Assembly (NCBI GenBank): GCA_047605765.1
Contig: JASGFB010000026.1
Coordinates: 1-42,399, forward strand
Source: JBGVSA01 sp047605765
Lineage (GTDB): Bacteria; Pseudomonadota; Gammaproteobacteria; Burkholderiales; Rhodocyclaceae
Length of the DNA: 42,399 nucleotides
Direction: 5' to 3'
This document shows, in pieces, positions 16,338 to 24,743 of the stretch (its first letter is position 1; the number at the start of each line of letters is the position of its first letter). The position numbers and the translations under genes were made by a program. A model generated the notes under the pieces. It was not told where the DNA came from. It saw nothing but the letters and a program-made list of their open reading frames with translations, and ran no database searches.

Positions 16338-17888
16338 ATGAATCTGAAAGCCGCTTTTGCAGCTGGCCCTGACGGTTTGGTGGGGCCGTATGTTGCCGCC
16401 AATTCGACTGGTGACGCTGGCGTGGCCGATCGCGAGCGGGCGTGGCGTGAGCATTTCGAAGAGTCTCTGCGCAATTACCACCCCGCACTGAATCGCATCT
16501 GCCTTATGGCTGGAGACGTCGCCGCCTTCGCCATTGCGTCGTCGATTGGCCGCGGGTGGGTCAATCTGATTTCCAGCCTGCGCGGAACAGCAACCGTTCC
16601 GAGCGACACGGCTTTCTGGATGCTGGGCGTCTTTTCCGTACTGTTGTTTTGGTATCACTCCCACTACGATCGGCGCATGCCGCTATGGGATGAAACCCTG
16701 CAGATCATCAAGGTGGTGCTCTGTGGCGCGGTTCTCAACGGTGCGCTGGTGTTCTTTAGCGCAGTGTGGACCTCGCGTGGTGGAGTGCTCTTTGCCTGGG
16801 CGAGCTTGCTTTTGCTCATACCGCTTGCCAGATGTGTCATGCGATACGCGCTGCGGGCCGCTGGCTGTTGGCAACGGCCGACCATCATCGTCGGGATGGG
16901 GGACAACGCTATCGATACGGCCAAGGCGGTGGCGAGCGAGCCCCAGATGGGGCTGGCGGTCTGTGCATTCGTCGCTGCGCCTGGCGACGTTATCGTCCGG
17001 CAGACCATTCGCATGGGGGAAGGACACATCCCCGTGTTGCCATATTGCGCGGTCGAGGGGCTCAGCCCTTCCGAGGCGATGAAAGCGCAGTTGATAGTCG
17101 CCATGGACCAGGGGGGGCTACGTCGTCAGCAATGGCTGGTCGGTATGCTGGCAAGGGACCGTCGCGAAGTTGCAGTAGTGCCAGATTTTCGGGGGCTGCC
17201 GCTGCACGGGCTGACGGTCAATCACTTCCATTCGGAAGAGGTATTGATGCTGCGCGTAAACAACGTTCTCGCTCAGCCATTGGCGCGTTGGACCAAGCGT
17301 GCGATGGATATCTTAGTGTCGCTCGCGATCATGGTCACGTTCTCGCCGCTCTTCGTATATTTGTACTGTCGCATCAAGGCCGATGGCGGCCCCGCTGTGT
17401 TTGCTCATATGCGAGTGGGGAAAGGGGGCAAGCCCTTCCCGTGCTACAAGTTCCGTACGATGGTGACGAATTCCGCCGAAGTCCTGCGCAAATTGCTCGA
17501 ATCGGATCCCGAAATCAAAGCCGAATGGGAGCGTGATTTTAAACTGCGGGACGATCCACGCGTTACGCGCATCGGTCAGTTCCTGCGACGCACCAGTCTG
17601 GACGAGCTACCACAATTATGGAACGTGCTGGTGGGCCATATGAGCCTGGTCGGCCCACGCCCCATCGTGACGGCCGAACTGGAGCGTTACGGCGAACATC
17701 AAGGCCTATATCTGTCCGCGCGTCCTGGAATGACGGGGCTGTGGCAGGTGAGCGGCCGTAGCAATACGAGCTATGCTTATCGCGTGGCGCTTGATGGCCG
17801 GTACGTAAAAAACTGGTCGGTGTGGAGCGATTTTGTCATTCTATTCCGAACCGCTTTTGTGGTGCTGCGGGGGCAGGGGGCGTATTAG
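16338..17888 (+). CDS. Undecaprenyl-phosphate sugar phosphotransferase (WbaP-like initiating transferase)
   Basis: A 516-residue polyisoprenyl-phosphate hexose-1-phosphate transferase. The N-terminal half has about five membrane helices, a CoA-binding-like segment follows (PTIIVGMGDNAIDTAKAV), and the catalytic bacterial sugar-transferase domain lies at about 315-516 (KRAMDILVSLAI, GKPFPCYKFRTM, RRTSLDELPQLWNVL, MSLVGPRPI). Such enzymes place galactose-1-P or glucose-1-P on undecaprenyl phosphate to start each repeat unit; the exact sugar is not readable. I chose ATG 16338 because AGGA at 16326-16329 is correctly spaced from it but overlaps the earlier ATG at 16329. It is separated from manC by 282 bases, so a second promoter is possible there. 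Confidence 0.92.
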   Translation: MNLKAAFAAGPDGLVGPYVAANSTGDAGVADRERAWREHFEESLRNYHPALNRICLMAGDVAAFAIASSIGRGWVNLISSLRGTATVPSDTAFWMLGVFSVLLFWYHSHYDRRMPLWDETLQIIKVVLCGAVLNGALVFFSAVWTSRGGVLFAWASLLLLIPLARCVMRYALRAAGCWQRPTIIVGMGDNAIDTAKAVASEPQMGLAVCAFVAAPGDVIVRQTIRMGEGHIPVLPYCAVEGLSPSEAMKAQLIVAMDQGGLRRQQWLVGMLARDRREVAVVPDFRGLPLHGLTVNHFHSEEVLMLRVNNVLAQPLARWTKRAMDILVSLAIMVTFSPLFVYLYCRIKADGGPAVFAHMRVGKGGKPFPCYKFRTMVTNSAEVLRKLLESDPEIKAEWERDFKLRDDPRVTRIGQFLRRTSLDELPQLWNVLVGHMSLVGPRPIVTAELERYGEHQGLYLSARPGMTGLWQVSGRSNTSYAYRVALDGRYVKNWSVWSDFVILFRTAFVVLRGQGAY

Positions 17889-18170
17889 GCATCGGCTTTC
17901 GTGTCGGCAGCCATAGGGTAGGGATACGCCCGCGTTAGGCGCGGACCTGGGCGTCAGTGTTCCAATGTCGATCTCACTTCTGCGGCATACCTTGCCGGAG
18001 TGTGATTGTGTCGGTAATTCATTCCCAAGGATAAAGAAGATCTCCGCCAGTATGGGAGTCTGTCACATCATTGTGTGGCGGGCTTCGTGCGCATGGTAGC
18101 CAGGGTAAGGTTCATGTGCGCGCCTGATCGCGTGGACGCTTTAAAGATAAAATATCTGGAGAGATATAGC
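17889..18170. other. 282-base gap before manC
   Basis: No gene is seen. A TAAAAT box at 18148-18153 could be a -10, but it leaves only 17 bases to the manC ATG and has no good -35. A small GC hairpin near 17930-17945 (CCGCG/CGCGG) lacks a T-run. The gap suggests the sugar-nucleotide genes may have their own promoter. Confidence 0.4.
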
Positions 18171-19622
18171 ATGACAGCAACGCCGGTCCAGCCGGTGATT
18201 CTTTGTGGCGGCTCAGGTACACGGCTGTGGCCTTTGTCGCGGGCCGGCTTTCCGAAGCAGTTCTTGTGTCTGACGGGAAACGAGAGCCTGTTCCAGCAAG
18301 CGGCTCGTCGTCTGGCTTCCATCGGCAATCGAGGCATGTCCGTTGCGGCGCCCTATGTCGTCAGCAATGAAGAGCATCGTTTTCTCGCCCAGGAACAACT
18401 GCGCGAGGCTGGTATCGAGGATGCATCCTTCCTGCTCGAACCCGTTGGTCGTAATACGGCTCCGGCGCTTACGCTGGCCTGTCTGGCGGCGCGGCAAAAT
18501 GGCGAAGATCCAATACTAGTCGTGACGCCAGCAGATCAGACCATCGCCGATGAGCCCGCCTTCCAGGCCGCGATGCGCCAGGCTGTGGCTGTCGCTGCGG
18601 AAGGGGGCGTGGTCATCCTTGGCATCACGCCGAATCGACCAGACACTGGCTATGGCTATATCCGCGTCGCGGATTCGGCCTGCGGCGACATGGTTGTCGC
18701 CTCTGTTGAGCGTTTCGTCGAAAAACCTGATCTTGAAACGGCCCGCCAGTATTTGGCGCAGGGAGGGTATTTCTGGAACGCAGGGATGTTCGTCCTCCGG
18801 GCCTCGGTATGGTTGAATGCGCTCAATGCGTTCAGACCTGATATTGCAAAGGCGGTCGAACTGGCATGGGCGGGCAAAACGCAAGACGGAGTCTTCATTC
18901 GTCCCGCAAAGGATGTCTTTGCCAGCGTGCCGAGCGAGTCGGTCGACTACGCCGTCATGGAAAAATGTCCTGGCAGCGCTCTGCCGATCAAGATGATCCC
19001 CCTCGCTGCAGGATGGAACGACCTGGGTGCCTGGGATGCCGTCTGGAGCGTACTGCCGAAAGATGAAGCCGGTAACGCCAGTTTGGGCGATGTGTTGGCC
19101 TCTGATTGCCGGAACACGCTGGTCCGAGCGACCAGTCGGCTGGTCAGCCTCGTCGGTGTGGAAGACTTGGTCGTCATCGAAACACCGGATGCCGTGTTGG
19201 TTGCTGACAAATCGCGCAGCCAAGATGTCAAACGTATTGTGGACATGCTGAGTCAGCGTGTGAGGAGCGAACGCAATCTACATCGCAAGGTGCATCGCCC
19301 CTGGGGCTGGTATGACAGTATTGATGAAGATGGACGCTTCAAAGTCAAGCGCATCCAGGTCAAGCCTAAGGCAAGCCTGAGTCTGCAAAAGCATCATCAC
19401 CGCGCCGAGCACTGGATCGTGGTCAAAGGGACGGCCGAGGTGACCAACGGCACGCAGACGATGTTGCTGAGTGAAAATCAGAGCACGTACATTCCTTTGG
19501 GAGAAGTCCATCGCCTGGCGAATCCGGGCACGATTCCGCTCGAGATCATCGAAGTGCAGTCCGGCAGTTATCTCGGCGAAGACGACATTGTCAGATTCGA
19601 AGACACATACGGTCGCCAGTGA
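18171..19622 (+). CDS. manC: Mannose-1-phosphate guanylyltransferase / mannose-6-phosphate isomerase
   Basis: A 483-residue bifunctional type II PMI/GMP (ManC/CpsB/AlgA family). It makes GDP-mannose from mannose-1-P and GTP, and may also interconvert fructose-6-P and mannose-6-P. The nucleotidyltransferase signature ILCGGSGTRLWPLSR and PKQFL are at residues 9-31. The C-terminal cupin isomerase domain (from about 370) has RPWGWYDSI, VKPKASLSLQKHHHRAEHW and the downstream GEVHR. I chose ATG 18171 because GGAGAG lies about 8 bases upstream; earlier in-frame ATGs give an unrelated N-terminus. No phosphomannomutase (manB) is in the window. The GDP-mannose presumably feeds a mannosyltransferase of this locus. 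Confidence 0.96.
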   Translation: MTATPVQPVILCGGSGTRLWPLSRAGFPKQFLCLTGNESLFQQAARRLASIGNRGMSVAAPYVVSNEEHRFLAQEQLREAGIEDASFLLEPVGRNTAPALTLACLAARQNGEDPILVVTPADQTIADEPAFQAAMRQAVAVAAEGGVVILGITPNRPDTGYGYIRVADSACGDMVVASVERFVEKPDLETARQYLAQGGYFWNAGMFVLRASVWLNALNAFRPDIAKAVELAWAGKTQDGVFIRPAKDVFASVPSESVDYAVMEKCPGSALPIKMIPLAAGWNDLGAWDAVWSVLPKDEAGNASLGDVLASDCRNTLVRATSRLVSLVGVEDLVVIETPDAVLVADKSRSQDVKRIVDMLSQRVRSERNLHRKVHRPWGWYDSIDEDGRFKVKRIQVKPKASLSLQKHHHRAEHWIVVKGTAEVTNGTQTMLLSENQSTYIPLGEVHRLANPGTIPLEIIEVQSGSYLGEDDIVRFEDTYGRQ

Positions 19623-19629
19623 GTTGAAG

Positions 19630-20634
19630 ATGCCGGAAATCACACTCACTTCAGGCGCTCATTTTAGCGCGGAGCAAGGTACCTCGATCCTCGATGCTTC
19701 TGTACAGGCGCGGACCTCCTTGCCATATAGTTGCAAGACAGGGCGTTGCAGTACGTGCAAATGCAAGGTCGTCAGTGGCGACACAACCGCTCTGCAGGCA
19801 GAGACTGGCCTGAGCGAAGAAGAGAAAGCCGATGGCTGGATTCTCAGCTGCGTTCGCACGGCCACCACGGATGTCACTATTGAGGTGGAAGATCTGGGAG
19901 GGGTGGTGCTGCCCGTTGCCAAGACGCTGCCCTGCCGAATCAGCGCGATCGAACGTCTGGCGCCCGATGTCATGCAGGTGCGCCTGCGCCTCCCACCCAC
20001 CGCCGATTTCAATTTCATTCCGGGGCAGTACGTTGACATCATTGGCCCCGGGGGGCTGCGCCGCAGTTATTCGTTGGCGAAGGCTTGCACTGCTGACAAG
20101 GTGCTGGAACTGCACATCCGGGCTGTTGATGGGGGCGCCATGAGCCAATATTGGTTCAATCAAGCCAAGCTTAACGATTTGCTGCGCTTGAATGGGCCTC
20201 TTGGCACCTTCTTCTTACGAGACAGTGCGGACCTAGACCTGATTTTTCTGGCGACGGGGACGGGCATCGCGCCTGTCAAGGCCATGCTTGAATCGATGGC
20301 GGACCTGGCCGTTGATCAGCGCCCGCGCTCCGTGACCGTGTTGTGGGGGGGGCGTACCTCGGTAGATCTGTATCTGGATATGGAGGGTATTGGTGGTCAG
20401 CACGCCTATATTCCTGTGTTGTCGCGAGGAGGAAGCGCTTGGGTCGGTGCCAGAGGTTACGTTCAGGATGCACTGCTTGCGATACGTTCGGACCTACGAA
20501 ACACCGCCGTCTACGCATGTGGATCGGATGCGATGATCCATAGCGCCAAACTCATGCTGACGGACGCAGGGTTGCCGCTACGCCGCTTCTATTCTGACGC
20601 CTTCGTCTGTTCTGCAATGAATTCATCCAACTAG
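19630..20634 (+). CDS. ddhD: CDP-6-deoxy-L-threo-D-glycero-4-hexulose-3-dehydrase reductase (E3)
   Basis: A 334-residue iron-sulfur flavoprotein (DdhD/AscD/RfbI) that passes electrons from NADH to the E1 dehydrase during C3 deoxygenation. The N-terminal plant-type ferredoxin domain has Cys35, Cys40, Cys43 and Cys74 (C-x4-C-x2-C-x30-C). The FAD motif R-x-Y-S is at 145-148, the nucleotide-binding motif GTGIAPV at about 210-216, and the C-terminal YACGSD at 295-300. ATG 19630 is used; the longer reading upstream lies inside manC. It begins 7 bases after manC. The order ddhD-A-B-C is the same as I recall for Yersinia pseudotuberculosis O-antigen clusters. Confidence 0.93.
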   Translation: MPEITLTSGAHFSAEQGTSILDASVQARTSLPYSCKTGRCSTCKCKVVSGDTTALQAETGLSEEEKADGWILSCVRTATTDVTIEVEDLGGVVLPVAKTLPCRISAIERLAPDVMQVRLRLPPTADFNFIPGQYVDIIGPGGLRRSYSLAKACTADKVLELHIRAVDGGAMSQYWFNQAKLNDLLRLNGPLGTFFLRDSADLDLIFLATGTGIAPVKAMLESMADLAVDQRPRSVTVLWGGRTSVDLYLDMEGIGGQHAYIPVLSRGGSAWVGARGYVQDALLAIRSDLRNTAVYACGSDAMIHSAKLMLTDAGLPLRRFYSDAFVCSAMNSSN

Positions 20635-20644
20635 GATCATCGAA

Positions 20645-21418
20645 ATGAAAGCTGTCATTCTCGCAGGAGGGCTCGGCACACGCCTGAGCGAAGAAACGTC
20701 GACGCGACCCAAACCGATGGTCGAAATCGGTGGCAAGCCCATCCTGTGGCACATCATGAAGATGTACGCCCACCACGGCATTCAGGATTTCGTCATCTGC
20801 TGCGGGTACAAGGGTTACATCATCAAAGAGTATTTCGCCAACTACTTCCTTCACATGTCGGATGTGACCTTCGACATGAGTGCCAATAGCATCCACGTGC
20901 ACGAAAAACGCGCGGAGCCGTGGAAGGTGACCCTGGTCGATACCGGTGACAACTCGATGACAGGCGGCCGTCTGCGACGTGTAGCGGATTACGTCAAGGA
21001 CGAAGAGGCCTTTTGTTTTACTTATGGTGATGGTGTAGGTGATATCGACATTGGCGCTACCCTGGAATTCCACCGCAAGCATGGCAAATGGGCGACCTTG
21101 ACGGCCACTTACCCGCCGGGCCGATTTGGTGCGTTGGATATCCAGAACCGTCAGGTGATGAGCTTTAAGGAAAAGCCCAAGGGTGACGGTGCCATGATCA
21201 ATGGCGGTTTCTTCGTGCTCTCGCCCAAGGTGCTCGGCTATCTCGACGCCGACAGCACGATCTGGGAACAGGAGCCGCTCATGAGGCTGGCCGAGGACGG
21301 TCAGCTGATGGCGTATGAGCACCAAGGGTTTTGGCAGCCGATGGACACCTTGCGTGACAAGCACCTTCTCGAAGATCTGTGGAGCAGCGGAAAGGCTCCC
21401 TGGAAGAAATGGGACTAA
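20645..21418 (+). CDS. ddhA: Glucose-1-phosphate cytidylyltransferase
   Basis: A 257-residue nucleotidyltransferase (DdhA/RfbF/AscA) making CDP-glucose from glucose-1-P and CTP, the entry step to CDP-3,6-dideoxyhexoses. The signature AGGLGTRLSEET with RPKPMVEIGGKP is at residues 7-30. Further family phrases are GYKGYIIKEYF, CFTYGDGVGDIDI and HQGFWQPMDTLRDK. The length equals the usual family length of about 257. It lies 10 bases after ddhD and overlaps nothing; ddhB follows after two bases. Confidence 0.97.
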   Translation: MKAVILAGGLGTRLSEETSTRPKPMVEIGGKPILWHIMKMYAHHGIQDFVICCGYKGYIIKEYFANYFLHMSDVTFDMSANSIHVHEKRAEPWKVTLVDTGDNSMTGGRLRRVADYVKDEEAFCFTYGDGVGDIDIGATLEFHRKHGKWATLTATYPPGRFGALDIQNRQVMSFKEKPKGDGAMINGGFFVLSPKVLGYLDADSTIWEQEPLMRLAEDGQLMAYEHQGFWQPMDTLRDKHLLEDLWSSGKAPWKKWD

Positions 21419-21420
21419 CG

Positions 21421-22488
21421 ATGGCGGATATCCTGCCGGATTTCTGGCGCGGCAAGCGCGTTCTGCTTACCGGGCACACGGGTTTCAAAGGCAGTTGGCT
21501 CAGCATTTGGTTGCAGTCGATGGGTGCTGATGTGCACGGGCTGGCGCTGAGGCCGCCTACCGTGCCCGCCTTGTTCGACGAGGCACGGGTCGCAACTGAC
21601 ATGACCAGCACTTTCGGCGACATCAGGGATTATGAAACTGTGTTGGCTGCCATGCGTGCATGCCAGCCGGAGATCGTTATTCACATGGCGGCACAGCCTT
21701 TGGTACGTTACTCGTATCAGGCGCCGGTCGAGACCTATGCCACGAACGTCATGGGCACTGTTCATGTGCTTGAGGCCGCGCGTCAGGTCGGCACCGTCAA
21801 GGCGATTGTCAACGTTACGACTGACAAGTGCTACGAGAACAACGAATGGGTCTGGGGCTATCGCGAAGACGAGCCCATGGGCGGGTATGACCCTTACAGC
21901 AACAGCAAGGGCTGTTCTGAATTGGTGACCTCAGCGTATCGCCGTTCTTTTTTCCAGCAAAGCGGTATTGCATTGGCGTCTGCACGCGCCGGCAATGTCA
22001 TCGGAGGCGGCGATTGGGCTGCCGACCGTTTGGTGCCCGATATCCTGCGCGCATTTGAAAAGGGGCATCCTGTCGTCATACGAAACCCCCACGCTACCCG
22101 GCCATGGCAGCACGTGCTGGAGCCTCTGTCTGGCTATCTGGCGCTTGCCCAGCGACTCTATGGTGAGGGACAGACCTTTGCCGAAGGCTGGAACTTCGGT
22201 CCTCACGACGACGACGCCCGTCCCGTTCAGTGGATCGTTGAACACATGGTCGAGGCATGGGGCAGCGGAAGCCGCTGGCAATTGGACGACGCCAATCATC
22301 CCCATGAAGCGAACTACCTCAAACTGGATATTTCCAAGGCCAAAGCGCGGCTTGACTGGCAGCCGCGTTGGCCTCTGGCAATCGCGCTTCACAAAATTGT
22401 CGAATGGCATCAGAGCTGGCTGGAGCAGGGGGACATGCGGCAGAAGTGTCTCCAGCAGATTGCCCAGTTCCAGTCTGCCAACAACTGA
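21421..22488 (+). CDS. ddhB: CDP-glucose 4,6-dehydratase
   Basis: A 355-residue extended SDR (DdhB/RfbG/AscB) converting CDP-glucose to CDP-4-keto-6-deoxyglucose. The Rossmann motif TGHTGFKGSW is at residues 17-26, the dehydratase TDK triad at 134-136, and the catalytic YSNSK at 159-163. I chose ATG 21421, two bases after ddhA, with GGGA just upstream; an earlier start at 21379 would lie inside ddhA. Length and motifs are normal for the family. It ends 12 bases before ddhC. Confidence 0.97.
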   Translation: MADILPDFWRGKRVLLTGHTGFKGSWLSIWLQSMGADVHGLALRPPTVPALFDEARVATDMTSTFGDIRDYETVLAAMRACQPEIVIHMAAQPLVRYSYQAPVETYATNVMGTVHVLEAARQVGTVKAIVNVTTDKCYENNEWVWGYREDEPMGGYDPYSNSKGCSELVTSAYRRSFFQQSGIALASARAGNVIGGGDWAADRLVPDILRAFEKGHPVVIRNPHATRPWQHVLEPLSGYLALAQRLYGEGQTFAEGWNFGPHDDDARPVQWIVEHMVEAWGSGSRWQLDDANHPHEANYLKLDISKAKARLDWQPRWPLAIALHKIVEWHQSWLEQGDMRQKCLQQIAQFQSANN

Positions 22489-22500
22489 TCAGGTTATAAC

Positions 22501-23844
22501 GTGACGAGTATCAAAATCGAAATGCACCCCAAATCCCCCGCGGCAATCCGCCAACAGATCGCCGAGCTCGTTCAAGAGTATGCGGACATCGTGTACGCGC
22601 CCAAGCCTTTCGTGCCGGGAGAGACGGCTGTGCCGGTTTCCGGCAAGGTGATCGGTGCCGCTGAACTGAAAAACATGGTGGAAGCCAGTTTGGATGGTTG
22701 GCTGACCACGGGCCGTTTCAACGCTATGTTCGAAGAACGTCTGGCGGGGTACCTGGGAGTCAAGCATCTCATTACTGTCAATTCGGGTTCGTCCGCTAAT
22801 CTGGTGGCTTTTTCGACGCTGACATCGCACAAGCTGGGCGAGCGTGCCATCAAGCCTGGCGACGAGGTGATCGGCGTGGCCGCAGGCTTTCCGACGACGG
22901 TGAATCCTATTCTCCAATTCGGTGCCGTGCCGGTTTTTGTCGATGTCGATTTGGCGACGCACAACATCGATGCTAGCAAAATCGAGGCTGCGATCTCGCC
23001 GAAGACCAAGGCCATCATGCTGGCTCATTCGCTGGGTAATCCATTCAATCTCGAGGTGGTGACGGCTCTGTGCAAGAAGTACAACCTGTGGTTGGTCGAA
23101 GATTGTTGCGATGCACTGGGTGCGACCTACAACGGCCAGCTCGTCGGCACCTTCGGCGATATCGCGACTTTGAGCTTCTATCCCGCGCACCACATCACGA
23201 TGGGCGAGGGCGGGGCAGTATTCACCAATGATTCGGAACTCAAGCAGATCGCAGAGTCCTTCCGTGACTGGGGGCGTGATTGCTACTGCCCTCCCGGCAA
23301 GGACAACACCTGTGCCAAGCGTTTCTGCTGGAAGCTGGGCAATCTGCCCGAAGGCTACGATCACAAATACACATACAGCCACCTTGGCTACAACCTAAAG
23401 ATCTCGGATATGCAGGCGGCATGTGCGTTGGCGCAGCTCGACCGTCTGGACGAATTCATTGCAATACGCAAGGCTAATTTTGCTTATCTGAAGGAACGTT
23501 TGCAGTCTTGCGAGCAGTTCCTGCACCTGCCGGAGGCCACGCCAAACGCTGACCCATCATGGTTCGGCTTTCCTGTCGTGCTGAAGGAAGAGGCCGGCGT
23601 CAAGCGCGTTGACCTGCTCAACTACCTTGAGCAGAACAAGATCGCCACGCGTTTGTTGTTCGCCGGCAACCTGACTCGCCAGCCGTACATGATCGGCCGA
23701 AATTTCCGCATTAGTGGCGAACTGTCCAATACCGACATCGTGATGAACCAGACATTTTGGCTGGGTACATTCCCTGGCCTGAGTACGGCGCATCTGGATT
23801 ACATCGTGGCCAAGCTCGAAGAGTTCTTCGGGGTCAATTTCTGA
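22501..23844 (+). CDS. ddhC: CDP-4-keto-6-deoxyglucose 3-dehydrase (E1), PMP and [2Fe-2S] dependent
   Basis: A 447-residue enzyme of the aspartate-aminotransferase fold (DdhC/RfbH/AscC) that removes the C3 hydroxyl of CDP-4-keto-6-deoxyglucose with DdhD. Two features separate it from ordinary sugar aminotransferases. The PLP-binding lysine is replaced by His230 in YPAHHITMGEGG. The [2Fe-2S] cysteines Cys203, Cys261, Cys263 and Cys271 have exactly the spacing C-x57-C-x1-C-x7-C known for E1. It starts with GTG at 22501. Its TGA overlaps the next ATG by one base, so the reductase gene downstream is tightly coupled. Confidence 0.97.
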   Translation: MTSIKIEMHPKSPAAIRQQIAELVQEYADIVYAPKPFVPGETAVPVSGKVIGAAELKNMVEASLDGWLTTGRFNAMFEERLAGYLGVKHLITVNSGSSANLVAFSTLTSHKLGERAIKPGDEVIGVAAGFPTTVNPILQFGAVPVFVDVDLATHNIDASKIEAAISPKTKAIMLAHSLGNPFNLEVVTALCKKYNLWLVEDCCDALGATYNGQLVGTFGDIATLSFYPAHHITMGEGGAVFTNDSELKQIAESFRDWGRDCYCPPGKDNTCAKRFCWKLGNLPEGYDHKYTYSHLGYNLKISDMQAACALAQLDRLDEFIAIRKANFAYLKERLQSCEQFLHLPEATPNADPSWFGFPVVLKEEAGVKRVDLLNYLEQNKIATRLLFAGNLTRQPYMIGRNFRISGELSNTDIVMNQTFWLGTFPGLSTAHLDYIVAKLEEFFGVNF

Positions 23845-24743
23845 TGTCATTTGCGGAGATCGCCGTCGTCACCGGAGGGACCGGCTTTGTCGGTAGTCGA
23901 CTGGTGCGCGCGCTATTGGCGCGTGGTGCCCAGGTCCGGATCGTCAGCTCCGGCTCCGCGACCGGCGACGCAAAATTGAAGGACGATGCGCGTCTTGCGT
24001 GGTTCGGTCTGTCCGACGCAGATCTTGATCGGGCAAGCGAAGGCGCGACTCACTTTTTCAATTTCGGGGTGGTCTACGATCGTCCCTCCATCGACGACGC
24101 TACGATCTCCGCCATCAATGTCGATCTACCGATGTCCATTGTTGCCAGATTGAAGGCGCAGGGGCTTGCGGCTACATGCATATTGGGCGACACCTTTTTC
24201 CGCAAATTCCCTCCAGAGGCGACTGCGCAAGCGCGCTACACGCGTTCAAAGAATGAACTCGCCAAACGGCTGAACGGCTTTGCGAATGAGCAGGCGTTGC
24301 GCTTAGCCCTATTGCAGATCGAACAGGTGTATGGCCCCGGTGAGGCGTTCACCAAAGCGCTGCCGGCCGTCACGAAGCAACTCGTGGAGGGGGTCCCGCG
24401 TATTGCCATGACAAGTGGTGTGCAGGGACGCGATTTCGTGTTCGTGGATGACGTGGTCGAGGCCGCCATGATTGCCGCTCATTCGGAATGGGATGGGGTT
24501 GCGGTCGTTGAATGTGGCCGCGGCGTGGCTATCCCTGTGCGTGATGTGTTCAAGCAACTGCACGATATCGCGCGTTCTGGCTCGGTACTCGGGTTTGGCG
24601 ATATCGCGATGACTCAGGGGATAGATTCTTCGGTGGCTGACACGAGCTGGCTGTCGTCGCGCGGATGGAATCCTCGGGTCTCACTGCGCGAAGGTTTGAC
24701 GCGCTTGGTCAGGGATGTCGAAGCGCGAGTAGCCAGGACATGA
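23844..24743 (+). CDS. SDR-family CDP-3,6-dideoxyhexose synthase (abequose/paratose synthase-like)
   Basis: A 299-residue extended SDR in the position where abe (rfbJ) or prt (rfbS) follows ddhDABC. The nucleotide-binding TGGTGFVG is at residues 10-17 and the catalytic YTRSK at 132-136. QVYGPGEAF and GRDFVFVDDV are typical of NAD-dependent sugar reductases or epimerases. It probably reduces C4 of CDP-3,6-dideoxy-4-ketoglucose. Sequence reading alone cannot decide abequose against paratose, and no tyv or ascE-like epimerase is present. It starts on the last base of ddhC and ends in an ATGA overlap with the flippase gene. Confidence 0.8.
   Translation: MSFAEIAVVTGGTGFVGSRLVRALLARGAQVRIVSSGSATGDAKLKDDARLAWFGLSDADLDRASEGATHFFNFGVVYDRPSIDDATISAINVDLPMSIVARLKAQGLAATCILGDTFFRKFPPEATAQARYTRSKNELAKRLNGFANEQALRLALLQIEQVYGPGEAFTKALPAVTKQLVEGVPRIAMTSGVQGRDFVFVDDVVEAAMIAAHSEWDGVAVVECGRGVAIPVRDVFKQLHDIARSGSVLGFGDIAMTQGIDSSVADTSWLSSRGWNPRVSLREGLTRLVRDVEARVART

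Noticed and set aside
17920..17950. GC hairpin after wbaP as a terminator
   Set aside because: The stem is only 5 bp with no T-run, too weak to call.
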